A DNA stretch of 64,000 nucleotides from the NCBI GenBank assembly GCA_024114885.1, contig CP099432.1:1-64000 (forward strand), in the 5' to 3' direction. Source of the stretch: Septoria linicola (lineage: Eukaryota; Ascomycota; Dothideomycetes; Mycosphaerellales; Mycosphaerellaceae). How positions within the stretch are numbered: the first letter of the stretch is position 1; each line of letters begins with the position of its first letter. Under the pieces are notes generated by a model, which was not told where the DNA came from, made no database searches, and was given only the letters and a program-made list of their open reading frames with translations. Shown in pieces: positions 11,550-22,329 of the stretch. The translations under genes and the position numbers were made by a program.

Positions 11550-12310
11550 ATAAAGATAATATCGAAATCTTTCTAGAAAGCGTAGATTTTGCCCTTCTCC
11601 CTACTTATAGTACGTCTTATAGCTATTATTACTACTTCTATATAGAAGTCGCGCGAATATATAGTCTAGATCTAAACTAGTAAGATAGGGTCTACTAGCT
11701 CTTCTATCCGCTAGCTATATTTATATATTAGTACTAAGTTTAAATAAATATAGTAACTATAAGTAGAATACTATTCCGATAGTATAATATCTTATCTAAT
11801 AAAAAGCTTCTAGAGCGCTAGATAGCTAGATATTAACGATAGCGAAGGTTATAAGGTTTGCCTTCCTAATTATCTTATATTATAGTAGTCTATTAGTAAC
11901 CTTAATTTAAATAGGAGCTCGTACTCTCGTTAAGTAAAGTACTTATACTATATAGCTTAATAACTATAGGATACCGTCGAGAGCCGCGTCTTAGATACTA
12001 GTAGAGCCTATAGTAAGTCTAGGATACAGATAATATATATAATAATAGGAAATAAAAGCTTAACGTATTAAAGTAGAGCTAGTAATATCGTAAAGGTGAA
12101 AGTAAGCCGCCTACGATACGATAAGGCGAGTTATAGTATTAAATCTAGTATCTTAGCTATAAGACAAGAAGAGGACGTTAGAGCACGTTAGACAAAGATA
12201 AATACTACGTAGTATATAGTTTACTTAAGTAACTAGGCTTAGAAAGTCTAGCGCTGAATAGTAGTAGGAAAGTATGCTAGGCGAGTAGAGTATATGTCTT
12301 TAGGCAGGTC
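11550..12310. other. Right margin of the RIP block, no gene seen
   Basis: TA-rich RIP sequence continues. CpA/TpG return progressively after about 12,010. I see no readable frame. Confidence 0.5.
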
Positions 12311-12670
12311 TATTACTAATCAGACGCTGTTCGCGAGCGCAACTTCAAAATCCCTAGCTCGTCCCGCCGCTAGAACTAGCACGGTCTACATTCCCAGTCA
12401 CAACTAAGTCTACTACTGCTGTCACCACAAACACAACCAGATTGTTGTCGAGCCTCAAGCGGAACTCGCTTCAACGGCACGCAGATGTAGAAGATCTGAC
12501 GCCGAGGATGCACTCGACCACGAACTCGTCCTGCCGCTGATACCCTATTGATTACATGCCGAGATTGCCCGCGAGATAGCCTATAGTGTCCATAGCGCCT
12601 CGTACGTTGATGATTGTTGCCTGTGATACTTCCTTGCTTACATGTCCTTAGTATCTTTCCTCTCTCCCTT

Positions 12671-12756
12671 CTTTATACGAAGGAGTCCCGTTAACGAGAA
12701 AAGCTAGTTGATCAAGCTAGCTATTCTATCGACTAGACTCCTTCGAATAGAAAAGC
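12671..12756. repeat. Imperfect 86-bp palindrome (MITE-like)
   Basis: The sequence is roughly self-complementary around TGATCA at about 12,709-12,714. The outer arms carry ACGAAGGAGTC and GACTCCTTCG, and the inner arms carry AGCTAGT and AGCTAGC. A folded miniature inverted-repeat element or a fossil of one is the simplest reading. No clear target-site duplication was found. Confidence 0.5.
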
Positions 12757-13620
12757 GAGAAGAATAAGGAGATAGATATCTAGAAAGCGAGACTACTATA
12801 GTCGCAACACTTGTAATCACAGTAGGAACTGGCATATATGTATCGATATGATCATACTGACGACGCCTGCCGGGCGTATAGCCTACTCCTAGTATTCTAT
12901 ACAGGCATAGCGATAGTCATGTTTTCGTTGCCATGTCTCATCTCATCTCCAACACAATGCTTCCAGCTGCCCTTCAATATCTATACTTGATCGCCGGGAA
13001 CGTAGGCTGTCCGTTACTCGGGAGTGTTTTTGTGGCATCAAAAGTCGGTCGTACGACCCATGGTATAGCGCAAGCTGCGATGGTAGGGTGATAGCAGCCA
13101 GGGAAAGGACTTGAGCAATGGAAACTTCCATGCGACATTGGCAAGAGATTCGAAGATGCCGTCTGAGCTAGAGGCGGGCCATCAAAAGAAAGTTGGAGTT
13201 CGAGATAGAGCCGCTAAAGTAGGGAATAGGAAGACGGAGGCAGAAAGTGGAGTATTTCAAGCGACAGTCCAGGCGCTGGATTCCAGATCAAACAAGTGTG
13301 AGAAGGACTCGACATGCCTGTAGGCGTCTTCTCTTTGCCGCTGACCGACTTGCCCAGCTTGGCCCAACGTAGTCAAGGTGCCGCGCCAGGAAAGTACAGG
13401 TAGTCAGAATGCGTGGAGTTGTATGCTCTCGCCGGCGTTGTCGAATGTCCGAGCAGTCCTTCGCTTCTCATGGAGGCGCCTTTTCCCGCGTCGCTTGCAT
13501 GCGCTGAATCCAGGTTTTCATTGTTGTTGTCGGTGGTGCTGTACTGACGTTGACTGTAGTGGTGCTGCCGTCGGTGATGGCGATTGTTGTGCTGGTACTC
13601 TACTGAAGCTTCTGGTGCTA

Positions 13621-13700
13621 CTGGCGCTGTGCATGTGCTGTTGGAGCTGTGCATGTAGAGTTGGTGCTGTGCATGTGGTGTTGGTGCTGTGCGTGTGCTG
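13621..13700. repeat. Four 20-bp tandem repeats
   Basis: Four units close to TTGGTGCTGTGCATGTGGTG lie end to end. The 20-bp period is not a multiple of three, so the overlapping frames through it are unlikely to be protein repeats. Confidence 0.85.
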
Positions 13701-14891
13701 CTGCCCATAATGATAGTGATATGGATGACGAAGATGTTGGCAACCCGGCGGCTGTCCTCTCATCTCAACTGATCTTGCTCCAGCATTTCGCAAACGACGC
13801 CTTGGCATGCCTAGCCATCATCACGCCAGCCCCGAAACACAACGTCTCACACACTCCACCTCTCATCCACCTCCTCTTCCCGACCACCACTACCAAGCCA
13901 ATGCAAAGTGTACACACGATTCCCCTTCTCGCCTCGTGCTTCAATCAAGAGGGTAATCAGGCCTCAGGCAGAAGAACAGAGCGGAAGTCTGAAATGGAGC
14001 AGACCTTTTCGTGGTCGATGTTTGGATTGTGATTGAGGAAGCCGGACGCGGAAGCCAGAGTGGAGGTTCAAGACCGGAGAGGGCATCGAGGCAGCAATTG
14101 ACTCTGCTACGCGCTGTGTCGATTGCAGCTTGCAGATGCAAGGTATTCGAGGTGATGGTAGGGCGTGGCCTTGATCGTGTGCTTGTATGTTATAGTTTGC
14201 CGGACCGTGTGTCTTCCGCGTGCCGGGAGAGATGGCGACGCGCACTGCTTGAGGCATTGATTGACAAACGATACTGCACCAAGCTCGCTGTTCACGTAAT
14301 GAGTGTGCCATCGGCTTCAACGCGTCAAAGCTCGTCTGCCATTTATCGTCGCTGATGGCTGCACAGAAGGGCCAGATTGCGGCGTATAGTACGAATAAAG
14401 TGGTGTGCTTCATGTTAAGCAGTGTCCGGTGTAGGACGCGGCGTGGGCGTTGCGAAGCAATTCAGCGAGGGCTTGTAGCAGAATTCGAGAGAAGGGAATT
14501 GTTTGATGCTCTGAGATCGCGGGTGGGAGTTGTGGTGGTATGCAGGTGTAATGCTTGAGCATGGCATTGAATGCTGGCGAGAGATTTTCTATTCTACCAC
14601 GCAGCGGAATGTTATGTCTATCATCCAAAGTCAGTGCCGATTTCATTGCCAATCATGAGCACCATTCTCGGCTTACGTGTCATTGCTTGCATAGCGATGC
14701 CTCAGAGAACGAGACAGGCCATGAGGTGGTCAGTCTGAAACTCAGCAGAAGGAAGACGAGAAGAGGCCAAGGAGAGAGCGAGCAGAGAGCGACGAGAAGA
14801 ACATGTACAAGATCACTACTTGCTCTCCTTACTGCGTATCAAGGTCCTCATTACTTTCCGTGTCAACATCGCCGGATCAATCTCACAATCA

Positions 14892-15443
14892 ATGTCCAGA
14901 CCTCGCCTCGACGCGACAAGACACAATGGCGGCTTCGAAGAGATTCGGCACATATCGAGTGATGAGGATGGAGATTCGGACAGGCAACGCTTAGCATCCC
15001 GTGTCTCATGGATCTGTAGTTCGCGTGAGTTCGCGCACGCAGCCGAATCGTTTATGCGAGTTCATGTAAGGAGCCGACGCAGCACAGATGCGGCTCTCGA
15101 CATGAGGAATCAGGGTTTGATGGATCCAATGAGCAATATCCGCCTGCGAGTCTCAGCGTGGGTTGTCGAATGTGACGGAGATGGAGTAGTCATCGCTCAA
15201 AGAAAGAAAGCCCTCGGCGCGACCCACCACAACCGCGTCGCGTCAGGCATGTGGACGCGAGAACGCGACATCACGAAATCACGGGCTCATCGAGTCGGGC
15301 GCAACCGAAATGTCGGAAGTCGGATAATCAGTCCGGCCTTGGCTATTTGGCTGGCTGGCATGAATTTGTCCATCAACTTGCACGCAGTTCGAGGCGCCAT
15401 TACTGAGGAGAACCTCTCAGCACGCATGTCTTGCACCATTTGA
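14892..15443 (+). CDS. Weak candidate ORF, 183 aa
   Basis: An ATG at 14,892 opens a 183-codon frame whose first 30 residues (RPRLDATRHNGG, then an SDEDGDSD acidic patch) look like an ordinary fungal N-terminus. The remainder is Arg-rich and resembles no family I know. There is no supporting intron structure or neighbour context, and the frame sits in a gene-poor stretch, so it may be a relic or chance. Confidence 0.2.
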   Translation: MSRPRLDATRHNGGFEEIRHISSDEDGDSDRQRLASRVSWICSSREFAHAAESFMRVHVRSRRSTDAALDMRNQGLMDPMSNIRLRVSAWVVECDGDGVVIAQRKKALGATHHNRVASGMWTRERDITKSRAHRVGRNRNVGSRIISPALAIWLAGMNLSINLHAVRGAITEENLSARMSCTI

Positions 15444-16163
15444 CGCAACAGACACCGTTCTCTCGGTGAACCGCCCAGCCATCGAGCAGCATCGGGTGCC
15501 TGCGAGGTCCCATTCGAGAGGCACGGGCTCGTGGTCAGCATGTTTTCATGGCCAACGACCCGACGACTGGTGAGCGGAGGCGCAACTCCGCAATGCACGC
15601 TCACATGGGCACCTCTTTTGAATCCAGGTACCCTGCCGAGTTAGTGCTCAATGGCAATGTTGTATCCCAGCTGGTGACGGATCGGAAACAGGACGGTCTG
15701 GTTGACTTCTCCATGTTCTGTATCACAACGTGGCCGAGGTTGCCAAGTCGGTCGTAGTTTCAGTCCGAGTCTACACGCAGGCCGTGAGGCCCATTCGCCA
15801 AGTTGAGGTGCTGGCAGCACTGGATTCATGGTGTCATCAGTGTTGGACTGGCCTGATCTCTTAGATCGCCGCCTACGCAGCGGCTCTGGTCGAAGCTGGA
15901 CAGAGACTTGGTACGCGTCCAAAGCACTTTGACAACGCGAAATGCAGTACAGGAAGGCCGCAGGTTCGACAGCGAGGCTTTGCCGGCCACAATGGTAAGC
16001 GATTCGGTCGTAAGCACCAAGCTTGAACTTCTCAATGTGTCAAAATATGCCTTGCCACAGACCACAAGTGTGTCATGTCATCGTTGTTCGTTGCCTTGAT
16101 ACTGATATATGGTTCCCTCACAATCTGAAGAGCATCAAATCTAGCCAGCCGCAAGAGATGTCA

Positions 16164-16770
16164 GGTCAGATTTCTGCACCATGCACCACGTTACTCCCAC
16201 AGCCAAGTTTCCAAGCTCGGTGAACAAAGACGTCTGTGTTCAAATCTGCATGCAAAGCGGACCGGAGATGTTATGCAACATGCTTGTTATGTCTCCATTG
16301 CTTGCCCCTCAGGCCGGCGAAGAGGTCGATCTCCCCTGACTGCATGAAAGATCTTCCGCCACCCTCGACGCGAGAGGGGTCAAAATCGAGCACCAATTTG
16401 ACCACTCCGTCGCCTTATATGTAATGAGCGCCAAAATCCAGAACTAAGCTCACAACTACTTTTCAGTACGGTCCGACAATAGTCAAGCTCCAAGCACCAC
16501 GCTCATCGTTTCTTCCCAGCAGGATGCGTCAAAGGTCAGATTCCCGCTCCAAGCTCAAAACTCCTTCCCAGCATTGCGAAAGGGTCAGAATCGAGAACCA
16601 AGTTCACGGCTACATCGCAGTACTGCCTGACGACAGTCAAAAACGATTAGCAAGCTCACGATCTCGGTGCAGCAGTGAGTGACAAGGGCCAGAGTAGAGC
16701 ACCGACCTGTCCCAGCAAGGCGCGACAGGAGATAGAATTGAGCACCGAGCTCACGACTCCTTCCCGTCGA
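16164..16770. repeat. Degenerate minisatellite array 1 (46-54 bp period)
   Basis: A core close to GGTCAGAATCGAGCACCAAG then CTCAC recurs at about 16,164, 16,377, 16,430, 16,482, 16,534, 16,582, 16,636, 16,686 and 16,733. Spacing is mostly 46-54 bp. The same core appears with a 31-bp period in arrays 2 and 3. Copies are strongly diverged, so the array is old or relaxed. Confidence 0.7.
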
Positions 16771-18884
16771 CAGACCCGGCTTCCAATCACGCTAGCTGTT
16801 CAGAAATGTGCACTTCAGAACTCTATCGCTCCGTCGCCTAGGCGGTCGCTGATATCCAAGCTCAGACATGTCGAGAACAATGTTGTTGAAAGACGTGCGG
16901 TAGGTCTTTCTTCAATACGGGGAACAGCGACCTGCCTCAGATTACCGACATTGACGACGCGTGGCGGACAAACCTCCTCGAGCAGGGCACATAGCGGGAG
17001 CATGACATTGGGCGCGAAGTAGCAGAGATCTGGGAGGAGAGATGGAAGAGGAGAAGTCCAATGGTCGTATGGCTAGGACCATGGGTCCACGATCGCGACC
17101 ATGAATTCCGAATTTTCGACTCTACGAACGTCACGTTATGAGCTTGCCATTAGAAAGTATCTCGGCTCGCAAGGTCTGATTACATTTCTGTTACACAAAG
17201 GCCTCTGTAGGACAGCTTTTGAAGCCGTTTGAGTCCGCTTCATACGCGAGAGGTGGTGCTCGTGGCTGTGAAGGCTACTTGCACGTTCTGAAACACGAGC
17301 ATCCTCGAGAATGTTCCCGTTGAAGCAAGGCTCTACCAAACTACGTCGCCAGATCTCGATTTCGAGCCTCTGCCGAATGCAGGACTCGACATCCTCCGCA
17401 TACACCTTGCACTGCCACCTGAATTAGCAGCAGGTGGCCCGATCGGCAACGAGATGGAGCGAGCTCCTAGACCTTGCTGTCTCTAGACTACAAGCTTGCA
17501 TCGATATCTGCAGCATCACCCGGACGCTTTCAAGCGATCCATAGACTGATACTCTCCCACCTCGAGACCTAAGACCCCCTTCTTAGACTGACAGACGACG
17601 AATCGCAGCAAATAACCTCGCTCAGACCCTATACCGTCTTCTGTCGCAGAAGTTGCGATAATCTGGCCTGATCGAACGGCTTCCACGACCTTCGAAACAT
17701 TGCTCGAGCAAAGCTCGACGCAGTGCTCAACAGCTGGCTTCTGCGTTCGGGAACAGGCCGGCTTCGGACGCGGGAACAGCGTCAGTTCTTGCGACTCACT
17801 TAACCAATATGCCGCCAATTAATGTGTCGCCACTCGATATGTCGCTCAGCAATGCGACACCGGATGTATCATATTCTATGCCCGGCTCAGAAGTCGTCCG
17901 ACGGCTTCTCAGTGGCGCTCCCGATACCTCCCATACGCGATGTGTCAGCTGATCCTGTCCGGCCGGAGGTAAGGAGGGCTTCGGAAGCAATTTTTGTATC
18001 ACAAAGGTTCCACAAGAGTTTAAAACTGCCCTTTACGGTCCATGTGGCAAAGGCTGAGAAAGCGCTAGGCGAGCTCAGCGATTAACAGACATCAAGGCCA
18101 ACACACGGCCAGAGCTTGGGCTATAGCAAATCATGTCCTGTTCACTAATCGGTTCGCAGCCAGTAGCTTACATCATACTCAACAAGACCTGATGAGCCAC
18201 TGGCGAGCATCCGTCGCACTCCACTCAATGGTCCGGTCGAGGCTTCCGCAGACAAAGGCGCCCATGATATCTCATGATATCAACGACTTTCAGAGATCCA
18301 TGTCAGATGGTTGAACAGGAATCAAACATGCCCAGCCCTGGCTATCAGAGGATCCGCGAGGTGCCAGTCACCAAGCACTTTACTCGGCGGAGAGTACGAC
18401 AATAAGCGACGCGAAAGGGCTGCACTGTCTTGCTGCAACATGGATATACAAGGGCACGGCGCTCCTCTTCGTCCCGATAGGCCAATTGGATTGCTCAAGC
18501 AACTTAGCACCTACGTCTTAACCATATGCAAGCACGCGCGGGCAAAGAAGGTGGTGCTTGTCAACGTATTACAAGCTGTGTAGCGTTCAACGTCTTTGCG
18601 TCGGCAGGAGCGCTCTTCATTCCTCGGTGTCAGTTCAATTATCCTCGCTAGCCGGGATCTCGATAATATACCTTGATCGCCTGAAGCCACGCATATGTAG
18701 GTGTCTCTCAATGAGAGACATTACCCTCCTGCGCGCTCGAGAGAGCTGGGAAGACGAAAAGATGTTATTGCACTTGGAACAGAACGACGTTTGATCGATT
18801 GACACCTCCAAGTCCTTCAGAAGAGTCGTGCCATGCTTTCGTCTCGTCCTCCTACATGCATGCCCGGCGAACATACCGCGGGAT

Positions 18885-19215
18885 GAACTTGAACTATACC
18901 TTCAGCTCTTTAACAGTCCCCTACCTCAGAAGCAATGCTACTGAACACGAACGAGTTTCACCTCTTGCCAGCTTGCCGACATTCCGATTAGCCTCATCAA
19001 GCTCGTTGAGGTAGACTTGAGGCATACTTTCGATAGAGATGACAAGGACAGTGGAATGAACTCGGCCCTTGAGCAGTCCTCCACCTCAGAGCCACTTCTG
19101 CTGAACACAAACGAGTCTCGCGTGTGACCAGCTTGCCGACATTCAAATTTGCCTCATAAAGCCTGTCAAGGTAGACCCGAGGTCCATTTTTCGAAGAAGC
19201 CGGCAAGGATTGTGG
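18885..19215. repeat. 160-bp tandem duplication
   Basis: Two diverged copies lie 160 bp apart. For example CAGCTTGCCGACATTC occurs at 18,969 and 19,129, with matching CACCTCAGA, CTGAACAC and AGGTAGAC blocks around it. Neither copy holds a convincing frame. Confidence 0.75.
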
Positions 19216-20656
19216 AATGGAGTCGCCGAAGGAACACGTCGTATGTAGTCGCCGTGTTGGATGTGTACTACCTGCCATGGAAGATGTTCAGATATTCGCA
19301 GGCCTCGATGAGGTCTTCAGCCGAGCGGGAATGAATATTGTAGAGCGGCGGGGTGGGTAGCAGGCAGCTCCAGCTTGAGCGATGATTCTGTTTTGACTCG
19401 AAGATTGTGGTAGGATGCAATGGACGATGGAGATCGATGGTGTAGTCGACAGGCAGGCTGTGCGGAAGTTTGTCACTGGATGTTGATTGTTGAAGATGAT
19501 GGGATTGAAAGGCATGCCTACAACGGCGCTGTTTATATCATGTATCGCATCTGTCCATCCCGTCCTCATCAAAGGAACGGCGCGTGCCTTTTTCCTTCGT
19601 TCGCCGCAATTCCTATCATCGCGTCTTGCTGCTTCATCCCGCGCAGTGCTGTCCCCTTCTTCGCGCGATCCATCACGCTCCGTCATCAGAGCTGTGCCTC
19701 GCTTGCCTTCCTTGAAACCCTTCATCTTTCCATGACTTCGCCCCCTTCAGACTGCTCGAATCGCCCCGATTCACCGGCGCAACTGTCCAGCGCTCGCCAG
19801 GCTGAGCGTCTCTCGTGCTCTCGCAGATCTTCCTTGCGCACGAGAGCAGCTGCATGCCAGAACAGGAATTATTCGCACCATTTTGTGTGGCGACAAGGCT
19901 CCGCCTAACCTGCGAAGAGCACCGAATGAATGGCCTTTGCGCATCATCTGCCTGGCGGGCGAGCCATGTCGTGAAACTGTAGAGTCGACAGCACAAGGGC
20001 ATGTGACAAGGTGCGAGCATCTCTCAGACGAATGTACCCCTCCTCAAACAGTGCTGCCACTGCTGTTGTGCCAACGACTGCTCGCACTTCGATCAGGATG
20101 AAAGCAATACCAGGCCCAGGTCATGACGTATCGCAGCCACCGCAAAGTGATCACCAGGCCAGCCTGGAGGACGTGGAGCGGCGCCCAAAAGTAGTGCTTG
20201 TCAGGCGGCCAGAAGCATAGCTCGTGCCTGTTTGCGGTCTTGTTTGGGCGTAGACCCTTTGGTCCATTCAGACACTGACGGCCTTCAATGCACATCATCA
20301 TTTCGCACTCCAACATCGTCATTGACTGGTGCACACCTTTTCCACCATTGTTCATGCTAGCAAGGGCCGTGGAGGCAAGACTGCATTGGCCAATCGACGA
20401 GAGATACATGAAATCCTGCTGATGAGATGATATGGCCAGATTGTATCACGCACTCACGGCTCCAGGTATGCCGGACCCAGGAACGTCACAGCTCTCAGCC
20501 AACTGATTGCGCAGCGGACAGTCGCCCGAAGCTACATCGTTCTGCGTGGAGTTTCGAGGATGACTTGGGAGTCTTTCATCTTGGCCGCTGTCCAGGCGCC
20601 GTCTGGTTTCATGCACTTCCTCGTTTCTACCTGTTCCTGACATCTCTGTGGAAAGT

Positions 20657-22036
20657 TCAGGTCACATCTTGGTCGACTTCTGCTCCAAGATGAACGGCGT
20701 CATCGTCCAGCTCTGCACGCACCCGCTTATGAGGCCTGTGAGATGGCACGTCTGGCGACTGTGGCAGGTTAGTTGGAGTTGGAGGCATGGGTGCCGTTGC
20801 AGCAGAAGCCGAATCCGAGCGAGCGGCAGTAGTAGCCGCCGCGCGCTGAGGTAGGGTCAGCAATGAGCAGCTTTGCTGAGAATACTTGGCTGTCAGCACA
20901 GCCAGCGCAGCTTTGACACGGACGAGTCGTGGGCCCTGAGCGTGTGCGACCAAATTGCGAATGAAGCGTCGGACGTCGGCCACCTGATCCTGTCTCCAAC
21001 AAAAGGCCTCACATACACGTTGCATCTCCAGTCGAACAACGCCTTCGGGAGTCACGTTGCGCCAGTGCACATAGACGACTACAGACTCCATGTCACACGT
21101 GGCCGAAAAGTGGCATGTATCAACCGGGTCGGGATCACGGTCGTCTGCGTAGGAGTAGAAATGATGGAGAAATTGTACAATGGCAGCGCCGTCGCGCGCG
21201 GATTGGAGTCGTGCCTGATAATGCGTGCCTTTGTTCATCGGGCTCTTCCACTGGCACGTGAAGAATGGATACTGTGCGGCGGCAGATATGCGAAAAGATC
21301 GGGAGTGCAGCTCCTCCTGCGCAGTCAGGGCTGGATCCAGATCCATCTTGGTGGCTTCCTCATGGTTGAGATAGCCTAGCAGAGTGTCGGGCTGCGGCTG
21401 CTCCAACGGTGGCAGGATGTCCTTTGCTACGCGATCTTCCGGCTCCGGCACATATGCCCTGTCCAAATTTGCGTTGCGACAGAGCCTGACCTTTTCCATG
21501 GCCACGTCTGACAAGCTGAGTGCATCCACGCCCACCAGATGTCGCTCCATCACGTTGATGCCGTCCGCCTCGGACATTCCGGGCGCAACGCGTCCCGCCT
21601 GCGTGACGTGTTTGGCGTTGGGAGATGCGGGCTCGTAGGGTGTATTGCGGAGGAGGTCGACCAGGTCCGCCAGCGATTGCGGCCATGTCTGACGCCCGTC
21701 TTGCACGTTGATGGAGAAAAAGGTGAGTCGGAAGTGATGTCCACCGCCCGTTGCGCTGCTGCCGGCGCTTCCGCTGCCACGCCGGCCAGATTGCGCTGCT
21801 CCTCCACTCCCTCCTCCTCCCCCTCCTCCTCTTCCAGTCCTGCCACCGCCGCTGCTGCTGGCGCCGCTGTTACCGGCACTCGAGCGGGAGACGGCAGTCT
21901 TCTTGGCGGTGCCGGTCATGTCCTCCAGAAGGGCCAGATTCTCCGCGGTTAAGGGAGGCGTCGTCGCACTCGTCGCACTCGTCGCACCTTCGCCAGTACA
22001 GTCGGACACCGCTCGTTTGCGCTTGCCAAGCGGCAT
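20657..22036 (-). CDS. DUF7924-like protein, possible PD-(D/E)XK fold (459 aa)
   Basis: The ATG at 22,034-22,036 (MPLGKRKRAV) is chosen. The frame stays open upstream but has no earlier ATG and runs into a 7-bp satellite. Residues 1-55 are Ser/Thr-rich with a basic KRKR patch, 60-100 are a Gly/Ser-rich linker, about 100-385 form the folded part, and the tail has a basic PHKRVR motif (nuclear signal?). The core has YPFFTCQWKS (256-265), then ARDGAA (280-285), HFSATCD (309-315), VYVHWR (321-326) and a GPRLVRVKAAL helix. This order resembles a fungal accessory-genome family I associate with DUF7924, whose E-x-K strand suggests a nuclease-like fold; that link is from memory. If right, the usual Glu is Gln here (C-Q-W-K), so catalysis may be lost. 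A polypurine tract lies about 200 bp upstream. The gene stands alone in a gene-poor area. Confidence 0.75.
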   Translation of the reverse strand: MPLGKRKRAVSDCTGEGATSATSATTPPLTAENLALLEDMTGTAKKTAVSRSSAGNSGASSSGGGRTGRGGGGGGGSGGAAQSGRRGSGSAGSSATGGGHHFRLTFFSINVQDGRQTWPQSLADLVDLLRNTPYEPASPNAKHVTQAGRVAPGMSEADGINVMERHLVGVDALSLSDVAMEKVRLCRNANLDRAYVPEPEDRVAKDILPPLEQPQPDTLLGYLNHEEATKMDLDPALTAQEELHSRSFRISAAAQYPFFTCQWKSPMNKGTHYQARLQSARDGAAIVQFLHHFYSYADDRDPDPVDTCHFSATCDMESVVVYVHWRNVTPEGVVRLEMQRVCEAFCWRQDQVADVRRFIRNLVAHAQGPRLVRVKAALAVLTAKYSQQSCSLLTLPQRAAATTAARSDSASAATAPMPPTPTNLPQSPDVPSHRPHKRVRAELDDDAVHLGAEVDQDVT

Positions 22037-22183
22037 CGGGGTGGAATGGCGATTGCAAGGTGCACTGAGGCGGTGAGCAATGTGTGGAGATGATGTTGGT
22101 GATGATGGTGGAGGAGGATGGCTTCGAGCCGGGTTGGCACGGGTAAACCCTAAATCGGGCAGATCGTGGCGGGGACGTGCTTC

Positions 22184-22228
22184 TGCACTCCGCACTATGC
22201 ACTCTGCACTCTGCACTCTGCACTCTGC
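22184..22228. repeat. CTGCACT heptamer satellite
   Basis: About six copies of the 7-bp unit CTGCACT lie 150-190 bp upstream of the gene at 20,657-22,036. Confidence 0.9.
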
Positions 22229-22246
22229 CTACTGTCGATACATATA

Positions 22247-22325
22247 TCTACCCTCCTTCTCCTTCTCCTCTTCCTCCCTTTCCTCCTTCTCTTCCTCCTG
22301 CTCCTTTTCTTCTTCCTCTGCCCCG
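22247..22325. promoter_or_regulatory. Polypyrimidine/polypurine tract upstream of the 20,657-22,036 gene
   Basis: About 75 bp are nearly pure pyrimidine on the plus strand (purine on the gene's sense strand), roughly 210-290 bp upstream of its start. Such tracts are common in fungal promoters; a regulatory role here is only inferred. Confidence 0.35.
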
Positions 22326-22329
22326 TCCA

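Larger units (their letters stand above)
10560..11550 (+). pseudogene. RIP-inactivated tandem-repeat protein gene
   Basis: One plus-strand frame runs through an eight-unit 18-bp array (10,614-10,757; hexapeptide about P-L-L-Q-L-G/D). It continues in the same frame into three 198-bp repeats (10,737-11,288), each coding 66 residues. Each repeat carries the strings TDYATQLYN, EEYV-x-ELYIRR and YIFLNKKYLVYD. The third repeat is cut short at YIFLNKKY and continues into a unique tail beginning VGMSKPKPEDIL. In-frame stops are TAG or TAA only. The copies differ by a few bases, so the array was homogeneous before or after RIP. No known domain was recognised. Start and end are unresolved. Confidence 0.55.
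240..12300. other. RIP-mutated subtelomeric block
   Basis: CpA and TpG are almost absent by eye across this block. Almost every position where they would be expected reads TpA, which gives strings rich in TA, CTA and TAG. All six frames are closed by TAG/TAA. This is the expected product of repeat-induced point mutation (CpA to TpA on both strands) acting on duplicated DNA. The right edge is gradual: occasional CA/TG reappears from about 12,010 and normal composition is reached by about 12,310. The block contains at least three recoverable gene relics, listed separately. A RIP index (TpA/ApT and (CpA+TpG)/(ApC+GpT)) in sliding windows would quantify it. Confidence 0.9.
12310..20656. other. 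Gene-poor unique region
   Basis: Normal base composition, with only short overlapping frames on both strands, many lacking an ATG. Apart from the repeats listed separately and one weak candidate at 14,892-15,443, nothing here can be supported as a gene. A frame pair at 17,516-18,002 (minus) lacks ATG starts. This may be decayed sequence between two RIP islands. Confidence 0.5.

Noticed and set aside
17516..18002. Minus-strand two-exon gene (frames with LSDISSGDTLIGG and KVVEAVRSGQ)
   Set aside because: Neither frame has an ATG, and the candidate GTGAGT intron between them does not restore the reading frame.
20657..22216. Extended start giving a 519-residue version of the DUF7924-like protein
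   Set aside because: The first codon is GTG inside a CTGCACT satellite. The first real ATG is at 22,034-22,036.
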